Of a stretch of 64,000 bases of DNA, positions 18,406 to 27,502 are shown piece by piece (within the stretch, counting starts at the first letter, position 1; the number at the start of each line of letters is the position of its first letter). Below the pieces are notes generated by a model, which had not been told where the DNA came from, did not search any database, and worked only from the letters and a program-made list of their open reading frames with translations. The stretch is from positions 1 through 64,000 of the forward strand of contig NZ_PHHA01000005.1 of assembly GCF_002795425.1 (NCBI RefSeq), in the 5' to 3' direction. Both the position numbers and the translations under genes were made by a program. Origin of the DNA: Conservatibacter flavescens. Lineage in GTDB: Bacteria > Pseudomonadota > Gammaproteobacteria > Enterobacterales > Pasteurellaceae.

Positions 18406-18693
18406 ATGGCAAAACAAGATGCAGACTGCGTGACATTGGATCTATTTGCTAATGTACCTAAAGTTGGTCGCCCTAAAACTAACCCTTTAACCCGGGAACA
18501 ACAACTACGCATCAATAAGCGTAATCAACTTAAACGCGATAAATCCAGTGGACTTAAGCGGGTTGAGTTAAAATTACACCAAGATCTCGTGATGGAGTTA
18601 GAAAAACGCGCTACTGATCTTGGAATAAGCCGATCAGAGCTTATTGAAACTATTTTACAAGATTATTTAAATATTCAGAAAGCAAGGAATTAA
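18406..18693 (+). CDS. ybfE: YbfE family small DNA-binding-like protein
   Basis: 95 residues. A basic N-terminal half (KTNPLTREQQLRINKRNQLK) is followed by a ribbon-helix-helix-like segment (VELKLHQDLVMELEKRATDLGISRSELIETIL), consistent with a small DNA-binding protein. E. coli YbfE is described as LexA-regulated; no target is known to me. It ends one base before the fldA start, so it is almost certainly cotranscribed with fldA, the order seen in H. influenzae and E. coli. Confidence 0.88.
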   Translation: MAKQDADCVTLDLFANVPKVGRPKTNPLTREQQLRINKRNQLKRDKSSGLKRVELKLHQDLVMELEKRATDLGISRSELIETILQDYLNIQKARN

Positions 18694-18694
18694 C

Positions 18695-19222
18695 ATGGCT
18701 ATTGTTGGTCTATTTTACGGTAGTGACACAGGCAATACAGAAAATATTGCCAAAATGATTCAAAAACAACTCGGTAGCGATCTCGTAGATATTCGCGACA
18801 TTGCGAAAAGTAGCAAAGAAGATATTGAAGCCTACGATTTTATCATGATTGGTATTCCTACATGGTATTATGGTGAAGCTCAAGCAGATTGGGATGATTT
18901 TTTCCCTACATTAGAAGACATTGATTTTACAGATAAATTAGTCGCAATTTTCGGTTGTGGCGACCAAGAGGACTATGCCGAATATTTCTGTGATGCTATG
19001 GGAACCGTTCGCAATATTATTGAACCACATGGTGCCACCATCGTCGGTTATTGGCCGACAGAAGGCTATAATTTTGAAGTCTCTCAAGCACTCGTAGATG
19101 AAAACACATTTGTCGGCTTGTGTATTGACGAAGATCGTCAACCTGAATTAACTAGCCAACGTGTTGAAACTTGGGTGAAGCAAGTGTATGAGGAAATGTG
19201 TTTGGCAGAGCTTGCTGATTAA
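18695..19222 (+). CDS. fldA: Flavodoxin I
   Basis: 175 residues, long-chain flavodoxin. The FMN phosphate loop GSDTGNTENIAK is at residues 9-20, GIPTWYYGEAQADWD stacks on the flavin, and GCGDQEDYAEYFCDA is the second flavin loop. It carries low-potential electrons in the cytosol to biosynthetic enzymes such as IspG/IspH, biotin synthase or ribonucleotide reductase activation. The position just before fur is conserved in enterics and Haemophilus. Confidence 0.97.
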   Translation: MAIVGLFYGSDTGNTENIAKMIQKQLGSDLVDIRDIAKSSKEDIEAYDFIMIGIPTWYYGEAQADWDDFFPTLEDIDFTDKLVAIFGCGDQEDYAEYFCDAMGTVRNIIEPHGATIVGYWPTEGYNFEVSQALVDENTFVGLCIDEDRQPELTSQRVETWVKQVYEEMCLAELAD

Positions 19223-19254
19223 TCATTTTTTAACATTTTCCATTTAAACGTTGC

Positions 19255-19273
19255 AATTGATAAGCATTAGCCT
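19255..19273 (+). promoter_or_regulatory. Possible Fur box upstream of fur
   Basis: AATTGATAAGCATTAGCCT resembles parts of the 19-bp Fur consensus (GATAATGATAATCATTATC) in its GATAA and CATTA portions, about 50 bases before the fur ATG. Fur autoregulation is common. The match is incomplete. Confidence 0.3.
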
Positions 19274-19323
19274 TAATATAACTAAGGTTATCATACATTA
19301 TTTAGGAACTAATAGGTATTCTT

Positions 19324-19752
19324 ATGTCTGAAGAAAACATCAAACTGCTAAAAAAGGCTGGGTTAAAAATCACTGAGCCACGCTTAACGATTTTAGCCTT
19401 AATGCAAAAAAATAAAATCCAGCATTTTTCAGCCGAAGATATTTACAAAATGTTGCTCGAACAAGGCGAAGAAATCGGCTTAGCAACAGTGTATCGTGTT
19501 CTTAATCAGTTTGATGAAGCCAATATTCTGATTAGACATAACTTTGAAGGAAATAAATCTGTTTTTGAACTCGCGCCAACTGAACACCATGACCATATTA
19601 TTTGCGTAGATTGTGGTAAAGTATTTGAGTTCAATGATGATATTATTGAGAAACGTCAACGTGAAATCAGCCAAGAACACGGTATTCAGCTTGAAAATCA
19701 TAGCTTATATCTATATGGTAAATGTAATGATATTGAAAAATGTGATAAATAA
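19324..19752 (+). CDS. fur: Ferric uptake regulator
   Basis: 142 residues. Dimeric Fe(II)-dependent repressor of iron-uptake genes. The winged-helix DNA-binding domain covers residues about 1-82 (KITEPRLTILALMQ; GLATVYRVLNQFDE is the recognition helix). The dimer and metal domain shows HHDHIICVDCGKVFEF, and a second cysteine pair in YGKCNDIEKC completes the structural zinc site. It ends convergent with thiQ. The 167-base gap holds a possible terminator hairpin. Confidence 0.97.
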   Translation: MSEENIKLLKKAGLKITEPRLTILALMQKNKIQHFSAEDIYKMLLEQGEEIGLATVYRVLNQFDEANILIRHNFEGNKSVFELAPTEHHDHIICVDCGKVFEFNDDIIEKRQREISQEHGIQLENHSLYLYGKCNDIEKCDK

Positions 19753-19785
19753 TTTTTAATATCTGTTATTTGATGATCTGCACTC

Positions 19786-19830
19786 TAAAAGTTGAATAAT
19801 AAATCAACCCATTAAAGTGCGGATTTTTTT
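19786..19830 (+). terminator. Probable terminator after fur
   Basis: A short stem with arms AGTTGA and TCAAC encloses an AT-rich loop. It is flanked by GCACT and AAAGTGCGG arms that can lengthen the pairing, then a run of T follows at about 19821-19828. It lies between the convergent fur and thiQ. Confidence 0.45.
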
Positions 19831-19919
19831 GGTGAAATATAACGGATTTTTTAAACCAATCTTTTAAATCTGAATTTTCTCTTTACCCATTATGCCCTAT
19901 AAACTTCCAGTAAAATGTT

Positions 19920-20573
19920 TTATACAGCATCTTCACTGTCTAAACCCATCGCTTGGCCCTGTTCTATTTTGATGATCCGATCGACTCTCCCGATTAATTC
20001 ATTAGGTTGATGAGTAACGATCACAACAGTTAATTGCTTTTCCAGCCATAATTGTTGTAATAAATTTAACATCTCTAGCCGTAACGCTGGATCTAACGCT
20101 GAGAAAGGTTCATCTAATAACAAAATCGGTTTATCCCGTAATAGGCAACGCGCCAAAGCTACCCGTTGTTTTTGTCCGCCTGATAATTCCGTAGGTAAGC
20201 GAAATAACAACTCTTTCAATCCAACCGCATTAGCCACCTCTTCAACTTGTCTTAACTCAGCCCCATCAAGTTTCAAATTCGGCTTCAATCCTAGCGCAAT
20301 ATTTTGTTGAACATTTAAATGCGTAAATAAATTATTCTCTTGAAAAAGCATTGATACTGGCCGTAAGTGCGGTGCGGTTTGCGTGTGTTTTTCATTGTTC
20401 AGCCAAATGTCGCCACTGTCTGCGAATTCAAATCCGGCAATTAAATTGAGCAACGTACTTTTTCCAGCACCACTTGGGCCAACAATCGCAACGCGTTCTT
20501 GTTGGTTAATATGTAGGTCAAATGCCATTGGCATTTCTGGATAATCAAACTTAAGTTTATTTAATCGAATCAT
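19920..20573 (-). CDS. thiQ: Thiamine ABC transporter, ATP-binding protein
   Basis: ABC ATPase of the thiamine/TPP importer. Walker [10 protein letters not shown], signature [15 protein letters not shown] and Walker [14 protein letters not shown] are all intact. I chose ATG 20573 ([15 protein letters not shown]), which matches the start of E. coli ThiQ. The frame stays open to 20588. It overlaps the end of thiP by 17 bases and completes the thiBPQ operon controlled by the riboswitch at about 23240-23316. Confidence 0.96.
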   Translation of the reverse strand: MIRLNKLKFDYPEMPMAFDLHINQQERVAIVGPSGAGKSTLLNLIAGFEFADSGDIWLNNEKHTQTAPHLRPVSMLFQENNLFTHLNVQQNIALGLKPNLKLDGAELRQVEEVANAVGLKELLFRLPTELSGGQKQRVALARCLLRDKPILLLDEPFSALDPALRLEMLNLLQQLWLEKQLTVVIVTHQPNELIGRVDRIIKIEQGQAMGLDSEDAV

Positions 20574-22170
20574 GTCTATTTTTTTCAACCATTTGGAAAA
20601 TACCCAAACAAATTACCAATAAAATCAATGCGGTTACTGCGGCTTCATCTCCCCGATAACTGCCTAATTGTTGATATAATAAATGCGGTAATGACGTAAA
20701 TTGATGATTACCAAACATGGCTATCGCGGTAAAATCACCTAAAGACAACGCACAAGCTAGGGCAAATGCATATTTCATTGGTTGAGCTAATTGCGCCCAT
20801 TCAACCCAACGTAAGCGTGCCCAACCTTGAATGCCTAAAGATTGACACAGTTTTTCATAATAGATCATATTATTGTTCATCGGCACCGCTAAAATACGGA
20901 TCACAAAAGGCATAGCAGCTAACGCATTACAAAATACGACAATGATAAATAAATGATATGTCGCAAACTCAACTTGTTGTGACCATAAAAAAAGACCGAT
21001 GGCTAATAATAATGTCGGTACCGCGAGAATTAACATCCCCGTATTCAGTAACATATGCGCTGTTTTGTACCAGTGTAACCAATATAAACGACGTGATAAT
21101 AGCAATAATGCACTTGCCATTAAGAGCGAACATAGCGCGGATAAAGGTGCGATCGATAACGAATAACCTAATGCGCGCCATAATTGTGGACGAGACCAAA
21201 TTGTCCATAATGCTTCAGAAAAGAGCCCCTGAACAACAGTGTTTAAGAGGGGTAACACCAGGAATAAGCTAACACATACAATCACAAAAAATTGCCAAAT
21301 TTTAACCGCTCTTCCTTGCGTTGCTTGCCATTGTTTTCGCTGATGTAACGTGGTCTGTGACATTGGCGAGATTACACTGTTTATGCCAAATAATACAAAA
21401 CAAAACACAAATTGTAACAACGCATACATTCCCGCTTTGGATAAGTCAAAATCAAACACTATTGCCTGATAAATGGCGACTTCTAATGTAGTATACTGTG
21501 GCCCTCCTCCCAGTGTCAGCACAATCGTGAAGCTGGTAAAACATAACATGAAAATCAAAGCAAACGCAGGAAATATTTGCTGTTTGATATAGGGCCATTC
21601 TAAAAGACGTATAAAATACCAACTGCGAAGATTAAGCTGTGCGGCGAGTTGATGGCTTTGCACAGGAATGGTCTGTAACGCCTGTAAAAACATACGGGCC
21701 GCAAGAGGAATATTAAAAAACAAGTGGGTAATCAGAATACCTGTTAGACCATAAATATGAGGTTGAAAATCTATGCCGAAAAGCACCGCACTTCGTGCTA
21801 ACCAGCCTTGATTACCATAAATCCCAATCACCCCAAAAATCGCCACCAATGCAGGTAATACAAAGGTTAAAGAAAATAATTTAAGTAAAAACCTTTTGCC
21901 ATAAAAAGATTGATAAAAAAGTGCACGAGCAAAAATGACACCGATAATGACCGAGAGTAAAGCCGATAAAAATGCCTGTCCAAAACTAAACTTGATGACA
22001 TGGCGCACATAAACATCCTGCCATATATCTTGCCATGAATAGCTTTCCCCACTCCAAAATACCATTTGTAGTGCATTAAAATATACCCACAGCAAACACA
22101 ACAAGACCGCCACGCCACCTAGATAATGTTGTGGCCGAAGTTGCGGATTGTTCAGTAAACGCCACATCAT
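20557..22170 (-). CDS. thiP: Thiamine ABC transporter, permease
   Basis: 537 residues, with two fused permease halves and about twelve membrane segments, as in enteric ThiP. EAA-loop sequences occur in each half ([22 protein letters not shown] and [19 protein letters not shown], the sites that contact ThiQ). The start overlaps the thiB stop by one base. An uptake signal lies inside the gene near 21785. Confidence 0.96.
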   Translation of the reverse strand: MMWRLLNNPQLRPQHYLGGVAVLLCLLWVYFNALQMVFWSGESYSWQDIWQDVYVRHVIKFSFGQAFLSALLSVIIGVIFARALFYQSFYGKRFLLKLFSLTFVLPALVAIFGVIGIYGNQGWLARSAVLFGIDFQPHIYGLTGILITHLFFNIPLAARMFLQALQTIPVQSHQLAAQLNLRSWYFIRLLEWPYIKQQIFPAFALIFMLCFTSFTIVLTLGGGPQYTTLEVAIYQAIVFDFDLSKAGMYALLQFVFCFVLFGINSVISPMSQTTLHQRKQWQATQGRAVKIWQFFVIVCVSLFLVLPLLNTVVQGLFSEALWTIWSRPQLWRALGYSLSIAPLSALCSLLMASALLLLSRRLYWLHWYKTAHMLLNTGMLILAVPTLLLAIGLFLWSQQVEFATYHLFIIVVFCNALAAMPFVIRILAVPMNNNMIYYEKLCQSLGIQGWARLRWVEWAQLAQPMKYAFALACALSLGDFTAIAMFGNHQFTSLPHLLYQQLGSYRGDEAAVTALILLVICLGIFQMVEKNRHDSIK

Positions 22171-23174
22171 TACTTAATCAAAGCACTTTGCCAAACATCT
22201 ATCCACTGCTTTAACTGTTCTGAAGAAGGAAAATCCGTCCCCAAAATGCGAGTACCTGCCTGCTGGGTTCTTAACGCATCAAAATGTGGTTCTATCTCGC
22301 CGGCAATCACTGGCAGCATAACGTTTTTTATACTGATTTCTTTTTGTGCTGCGGGTGTTAATAAAAATGATAAAAATAACTCAGCGCATTCATTTTCTTC
22401 ACTTTTCGCTAATTTTGCTGCGGTTTCAATTTGTAGCACACTTCCCTCTTCAAACATCGTTGCGGCATACTGAGATTTTTGCTCCTGCAGCAAGTGATAT
22501 AATGGCGAAGTCGTATAACTCAATACCAAATCCGCCTCGCCTTTAAGAAATGCGCCGTAGCTTTCTGTCCAACCCTTCCCAACAGTGACGGTATGCTGCG
22601 CTAATGTTTTCCATGCATTCGGTACTTGCTCAACCTCATACACCTGATTTAACCACACTAACAATCCACGCCCCACACTACTGGTACGTGGATCTTGATA
22701 AATCACTTTCAAATCCTGTCGCTCAACGAGTTCTTTTAAGCTTTTTGGTGGGTTATCTAGTTTAGTTTTATCATAGACAAACGCATACTGCCCAAAATCA
22801 TAGGGTAAAAAAGTATCGCTATCCCATGTTATCGGCAACGCCAATTGGGTTAAATCGACTTGATTGGGTGCAAACAAACCTGATTTTTTAGCGGCTTCTA
22901 ATTGATAGTTATCCAAGCCCAATACTAAATCTGCTTTTGTTTTCTTTCCCTCTAAACGAAGTCGGTTTAACATAGTTGTACGACTATCGAAGGGGATTAA
23001 ATTCAAATGGCATTGAGAATATGTTTGTTCAAACATTTTTTTGATTTCAGGGCCCGGCCCCCAATCTGCAGAGAAAAACTCTTCTGTATAAACATTAAGT
23101 GGTGTGATATTAGCCGATACTGCAGAAGAAAAAGAAAGTGCGGTACAAAAAGCAAATATTTTTAATTTAGACAT
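22170..23174 (-). CDS. thiB: Thiamine-binding periplasmic protein
   Basis: 334 residues with a signal peptide ending SAVSA-N (residues 1-21). The mature protein begins TPLNVYTEEFFSADWGPGP, which corresponds to the thiamine-binding family start, and has DLVLGLDNYQL and GRGLLVWLNQVYE later. It delivers thiamine, TMP or TPP to ThiP in the periplasm. It is the first gene after a TPP riboswitch, which confirms the substrate assignment independently of sequence similarity. The ribosome binding site AAAGGA lies in a hairpin. Confidence 0.96.
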   Translation of the reverse strand: MSKLKIFAFCTALSFSSAVSANITPLNVYTEEFFSADWGPGPEIKKMFEQTYSQCHLNLIPFDSRTTMLNRLRLEGKKTKADLVLGLDNYQLEAAKKSGLFAPNQVDLTQLALPITWDSDTFLPYDFGQYAFVYDKTKLDNPPKSLKELVERQDLKVIYQDPRTSSVGRGLLVWLNQVYEVEQVPNAWKTLAQHTVTVGKGWTESYGAFLKGEADLVLSYTTSPLYHLLQEQKSQYAATMFEEGSVLQIETAAKLAKSEENECAELFLSFLLTPAAQKEISIKNVMLPVIAGEIEPHFDALRTQQAGTRILGTDFPSSEQLKQWIDVWQSALIK

Positions 23175-23180
23175 AAAAAT

Positions 23181-23316
23181 CCTTTAATCTAACAATGAAT
23201 TAAAGGAATTTAAGTGTGGTCAGACAATGTTTTGACCTAACTCAAATCCCTACGCAGATACTAATCAGTTCAGGTTCTATGGGTATTTTCTCAGCACGTT
23301 GGCACCCCATTGAGCA
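23181..23316 (-). promoter_or_regulatory. TPP riboswitch (THI element) with hairpin over the thiB ribosome binding site
   Basis: On the minus strand the aptamer reads GGGGTGCC, GCTGAGA, ATACCC, GAACCTGA, TAGTATCTGCGTAGGGA in order (about 23310-23240). These are the conserved elements of the thiamine pyrophosphate riboswitch. Downstream, CCTTTAAT (23206-23199) pairs perfectly with ATTAAAGG (23188-23181), which contains the thiB ribosome binding site. High TPP would therefore be expected to block thiB translation. No T run follows, so translational rather than transcriptional control is inferred. Confidence 0.93.
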
Positions 23317-23352
23317 TTAGTCGAGTTTATGACGTTCAATCAAATAATGCAA

Positions 23353-24066
23353 CTACTTTAAATGGGAAAATACCCCCATATAATTTGCACTCACATCTTG
23401 ATTTAACCAAAATCTTCCGGTTAATGGATTGTAATGATAGCCAGTCAAATTTTGACATTGCAACTCGACATCATCACACCATGCTAATAATTCAGCCGGT
23501 TTAATAAATTTCTCATAATCGTGAGTCCCTTTCGGCAGCATTTTCAGCACATATTCCGCCCCAATAATCACCAATGCCCAAGCTTTGAAAGTACGGTTTA
23601 TTGTTGAAAAAAACAATACGCCATCGGGTTTCAATAAGGCCTTACAACTGGCAATTATCGAACTTGGTTCAGGAACATGTTCCAACATTTCCATACACGT
23701 AATGACATCAAATTTTTCTGCAGAAAGTGCGGTTTGTTTTTGCAAAAATTCTTCAATTGTAATTTGTTGATAATCAATCTCTAAACCTTGCTCTGTTGCA
23801 TGATTACGCGCAACTTGTAGCGGTTCAACCGACATATCAATCCCTGTCACTATCGCACCTTGCTTTGCCATGCTTTCTGACAAAATACCGCCCCCACAGC
23901 CCACATCAAGTACGGTTTTTCCGACCAAACCATTACTATGGGATAAGATATAGTCTAAACGCTTAGGATTCAGTTGATGAATGGGTTTAAAATCGCCTTC
24001 AGGATCCCACCAACTTGCCGCCATTTTTTCAAATTTGTCTAGTTCTTGCTGATCGATATTTTGCAT
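23353..24066 (-). CDS. ubiG: Ubiquinone biosynthesis O-methyltransferase
   Basis: 237 residues. Performs both O-methylations of ubiquinone synthesis with SAM. Motif [17 protein letters not shown] is at residues about 54-69, and [16 protein letters not shown] is the post-I motif. The N-terminus [23 protein letters not shown] is diagnostic of UbiG. Divergent from gyrA, as in E. coli and H. influenzae-type genomes. Confidence 0.97.
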   Translation of the reverse strand: MQNIDQQELDKFEKMAASWWDPEGDFKPIHQLNPKRLDYILSHSNGLVGKTVLDVGCGGGILSESMAKQGAIVTGIDMSVEPLQVARNHATEQGLEIDYQQITIEEFLQKQTALSAEKFDVITCMEMLEHVPEPSSIIASCKALLKPDGVLFFSTINRTFKAWALVIIGAEYVLKMLPKGTHDYEKFIKPAELLAWCDDVELQCQNLTGYHYNPLTGRFWLNQDVSANYMGVFSHLK

Positions 24067-24196
24067 AATACCCTTATTATATAATCATTTATCAGAACAA
24101 ACGGTTATCTACTGTTCTAAAATAAAACAGTATAATACTGTATTTTTAATAATTCTGTTAACTTTATCAATAATACGCGTATTTAAGCACATTTTA

Positions 24197-24205
24197 TGCT
24201 ATAAT
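24197..24205 (+). promoter_or_regulatory. Extended -10 promoter of gyrA
   Basis: TGCTATAAT is an exact extended -10 with a perfect TATAAT hexamer, 51 bases before the gyrA ATG. The -35 is weak, as is usual for extended -10 promoters. The gyrA ribosome binding site AGGA lies nine bases before the ATG. Confidence 0.55.
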
Positions 24206-24255
24206 TCCCCACAATTTTTTCCAAAACTCAATTGATGACAAACTAGGATTTTTCA

Positions 24256-26928
24256 ATGAGCGATTTAGCCCAAGATATTACCCCTGTCAGTGTTGAAGAA
24301 GAACTGAAATCTTCTTATCTCGATTATGCCATGTCTGTTATTGTAGGACGTGCGTTACCTGATGTCCGCGATGGTTTAAAACCGGTACATCGCCGTGTGC
24401 TATATGCCATGCACGAAGGTGGCAATGCCTATAATCGCCCTTACCGTAAATCAGCACGTATTGTCGGGGATGTAATCGGTAAATATCACCCGCATGGTGA
24501 CAGTGCAGTATATGACACCATTGTACGTATGGCACAGCCTTTCTCACTACGTTATACCTTAGTAGATGGACAAGGTAACTTTGGTTCTGTAGATGGTGAC
24601 TCGCCGGCTGCAATGCGTTATACCGAAGCTCGAATGACCAAAATTGCTCATGAACTACTGGCAGATTTAGATAAAGAAACCGTTGATTTCTCACCAAACT
24701 ATGATGGTACAGAAATGATCCCTGATGTGTTGCCAACAAAAGTGCCTGCATTACTGGTAAACGGCTCCTCAGGAATTGCGGTCGGTATGGCGACCAACAT
24801 CCCCCCTCACAATCTTGGTGAAGTATTAGATGGCTGTCTCGCTTATATCGATAATAATGACATCACTATTGATGAGTTAATGCAACATATTCCAGGTCCA
24901 GACTTCCCTACTGCTGCGTTAATAAACGGTCGCAAGGGGATCGAAGAGGGTTATAAAACCGGACGTGGTAAAATTTATGTGCGCGCGAAAGCGGAAATCG
25001 AAACTGATGATCGTGGTCGAGAAACCATTATCGTTAATGAAATCCCTTATCAAGTGAATAAAGCTAAGTTAATTGAGAAAATCTCTGATTTAGTGAAAGA
25101 GAAAAAAATCGAGGGGATCAGCGCGTTACGTGATGAATCTGATAAAGATGGTATGCGCATCGTGATTGAAGTGAAACGTGACGCGGTGGGTGAGGTACTA
25201 TTAAATCAACTTTATGCACTCACGCAATTACAAGTCACTTTCGGGATCAACATTGTCGCATTAGACCATGGTCAACCAAAGTTATTAAATTTAAAACAAC
25301 TGATTGAAGCTTTCGTATTACACCGTCGCGAAGTCGTCACGCGTCGTACTATTTTTGAATTACGCAAAGCCCGTGAAAGAGCGCATATTTTAGAAGGTTT
25401 AGCCATTGCCCTTGCCAATGTTGATCCTATCATTGAATTAATTCGCAACGCACCAAACCCAGAAGCGGCAAGAAAAGGTTTAATCTCTCAAGGTTGGGCC
25501 CTTGGTCATGTCGAAGAAATGTTGGCTGCGGCAGGGGTTGATGCAGCACGTCCTGAAGAATTATCTGCAGAATATGGTTTCCGCGACGGATTGTATTACC
25601 TTACCGAAGTTCAAGCCCAAGCGATTTTAGATTTACGTCTACAAAAGCTCACGAACTTAGGAAAAGACGAAATTCTAGATGAATACAAAAAACTCATTGA
25701 GGTGATCGGGGAATTACTCTACATTTTACGTAGTCCTGAACGCTTAATGGAAGTTATCCGCGAAGAATTAGAACAAATTCGTAACCAGTTTAATGACCCA
25801 CGCAGAACTGAAATCACTGCGGCTTCAGGTGATATTGATCTTGAAGATTTAATTGCTCGTGAAGATGTGGTTGTTACCCTTTCTCATGAAGGATATGTAA
25901 AATATCAACCTCTTACAGACTACGAAGCACAACGTCGTGGTGGTAAAGGTAAATCAGCGACTAAAATGAAAGATGAAGATTTCATTGAGAAATTATTAGT
26001 GGCGAATACTCATGATACCATTCTATGTTTCTCTAGTCGTGGTCGCTTGTATTGGTTAAAAGTTTATCAATTACCACAGGCGAGTCGCGGCGCTCGTGGT
26101 CGTCCAATCGTCAATATTCTTCCACTAGAAGAAAATGAACGTATTACCGCGATCTTACCAATTTCTGAATACGCTGAAGATCAATTTGTCGTGATGGCTA
26201 CAGCTGGCGGTATCGTCAAGAAAACAGCTTTAACCGAATTTAGCCGCCCACGTGCTAACGGGATTATTGCAGTAAACCTACGTGATGAAGATGAACTCAT
26301 TGGCGTGGATATTACTAACGGTAGTAATGAAATCATGCTCTTCTCCTCACAAGGCCGTGTTGTACGCTTTGCGGAATCTGCTGTTCGAGCAATGGGACGT
26401 ACCGCTACTGGTGTACGAGGCATTAAACTTGCCTTAACTAATGATTTATCTGAAGATGAAAATGCAGTAGACATTGAAGAAACGTCAGATGACAGCGCAG
26501 AAGACATTCTAGACTTGAATATTGATAAAGTCGTTTCTTTGGTTATTCCAAAACATAGCGGAGAAATTCTCACTGCCACCCAAAACGGTTACGGTAAACG
26601 CACTAAATTAGATGAATATCCTGCAAAATCCCGTAATACAAAAGGCGTGATCTCAATTAAAGTGAGTGAACGTAACGGTAAGGTTGTTGCCGCTGCTCAA
26701 GTTGAAGAAAACGATCAAATCATGTTGATTACCGATGCAGGTACATTAGTCCGAACCCGTGTTAGCGAAGTCAGTATTGTTGGACGTAATACACAGGGTG
26801 TGCGTTTAATTCGTACGGCTGATGACGAACATGTTGTGAGTTTAGAACGACTTGCCGAAGCAGATGAAGACGAGTTTGAGGAAGAGTTAGAAACCGCAGT
26901 GTCTCAAACAGAAAGCGCGACAGAATAG
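24256..26928 (+). CDS. gyrA: DNA gyrase subunit A
   Basis: 890 residues. Breakage-reunion subunit that introduces negative supercoils with GyrB. The catalytic tyrosine is Y122 (AMRYTEAR). The quinolone-determining positions are S83 and D87 ([10 protein letters not shown]), the wild-type susceptible residues. The GyrA-box QRRGGKG is in the C-terminal domain, which keeps six repeated blade segments (for example GRVVRFAES and [11 protein letters not shown]). The tail is acidic. A strong hairpin terminator follows. Confidence 0.98.
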   Translation: MSDLAQDITPVSVEEELKSSYLDYAMSVIVGRALPDVRDGLKPVHRRVLYAMHEGGNAYNRPYRKSARIVGDVIGKYHPHGDSAVYDTIVRMAQPFSLRYTLVDGQGNFGSVDGDSPAAMRYTEARMTKIAHELLADLDKETVDFSPNYDGTEMIPDVLPTKVPALLVNGSSGIAVGMATNIPPHNLGEVLDGCLAYIDNNDITIDELMQHIPGPDFPTAALINGRKGIEEGYKTGRGKIYVRAKAEIETDDRGRETIIVNEIPYQVNKAKLIEKISDLVKEKKIEGISALRDESDKDGMRIVIEVKRDAVGEVLLNQLYALTQLQVTFGINIVALDHGQPKLLNLKQLIEAFVLHRREVVTRRTIFELRKARERAHILEGLAIALANVDPIIELIRNAPNPEAARKGLISQGWALGHVEEMLAAAGVDAARPEELSAEYGFRDGLYYLTEVQAQAILDLRLQKLTNLGKDEILDEYKKLIEVIGELLYILRSPERLMEVIREELEQIRNQFNDPRRTEITAASGDIDLEDLIAREDVVVTLSHEGYVKYQPLTDYEAQRRGGKGKSATKMKDEDFIEKLLVANTHDTILCFSSRGRLYWLKVYQLPQASRGARGRPIVNILPLEENERITAILPISEYAEDQFVVMATAGGIVKKTALTEFSRPRANGIIAVNLRDEDELIGVDITNGSNEIMLFSSQGRVVRFAESAVRAMGRTATGVRGIKLALTNDLSEDENAVDIEETSDDSAEDILDLNIDKVVSLVIPKHSGEILTATQNGYGKRTKLDEYPAKSRNTKGVISIKVSERNGKVVAAAQVEENDQIMLITDAGTLVRTRVSEVSIVGRNTQGVRLIRTADDEHVVSLERLAEADEDEFEEELETAVSQTESATE

Positions 26929-26947
26929 TATTTCAGCTTTCAAAACT

Positions 26948-26986
26948 AAAGGTGAACTCAATTATGATGTTCACCTTTATTTTATT
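26948..26986 (+). terminator. Rho-independent terminator after gyrA
   Basis: A perfect 10-bp stem AAAGGTGAAC (26948-26957) / GTTCACCTTT (26969-26978) with an 11-base loop is followed by ATTTTATTT. Confidence 0.85.
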
Positions 26987-27018
26987 TAATTCTAATACCG
27001 CGAAAGGCATTATTTCTC

Positions 27019-27228
27019 TTATTCAATAATTGGGACAATCTTGGTAGCATGGGAACCTTTTTCGCCGTGGACAGCTTCAAAATTCACTTTTTGTCCTGCT
27101 TTCAACGAACGATATCCTTCCATTTCAATTGCAGAATAATGAGCGAAAATATCCGCATCATTCCCTTCCATAGAAATAAAACCAAATCCCTTTGCATTAT
27201 TAAACCACTTTACTACACCTACTTCCAT
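27019..27228 (-). CDS. cspD: Cold-shock-like protein CspD
   Basis: 69 residues, a single cold-shock domain. The RNA-binding motifs are VVKWFNNAKGFGFI (RNP1, residues 5-18) and DIFAHYSAI (RNP2). The sequence, including EGYRSLKAGQKVNFE, is closest to the CspD branch, which in E. coli binds single-stranded DNA and inhibits replication in stationary phase. It is a single-gene unit. The 228 bases upstream to the topA terminator contain no other gene I can see. Confidence 0.92.
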   Translation of the reverse strand: MEVGVVKWFNNAKGFGFISMEGNDADIFAHYSAIEMEGYRSLKAGQKVNFEAVHGEKGSHATKIVPIIE

Positions 27229-27455
27229 AATTAACCTCTATATATCCATCTTTTTATAAAAGATTATCACTCAATAAAACTACAGGTTTATTTTCCAATA
27301 ATGCCCTTCGTCCTATACTAATACTACCGCGACATATTCAACTAATTTACAAAATGGAGCAACTAAAAAAATGCAAAAATTTGGCCTAGATCACAAAATT
27401 TTCTATAAAAATTAAGCTGATACGATTACAACACATTTTTAACAATATGCTGACA

Positions 27456-27487
27456 TAAAAAAAGAAGCGCCAACCGCGCTTCTTTTG
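27456..27487 (-). terminator. Rho-independent terminator after topA
   Basis: On the minus strand the stem GAAGCGC / GCGCTTC with loop GGTTG is followed by seven T, 20 bases after the topA stop. The complementary strand also has a short T run. Confidence 0.85.
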
Positions 27488-27502
27488 TAAACCCAATTAA
27501 AG

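Noticed and set aside
24490-24530. Quinolone-resistance mutation in gyrA
   Set aside because: Positions 83 and 87 are serine and aspartate, the wild-type residues.
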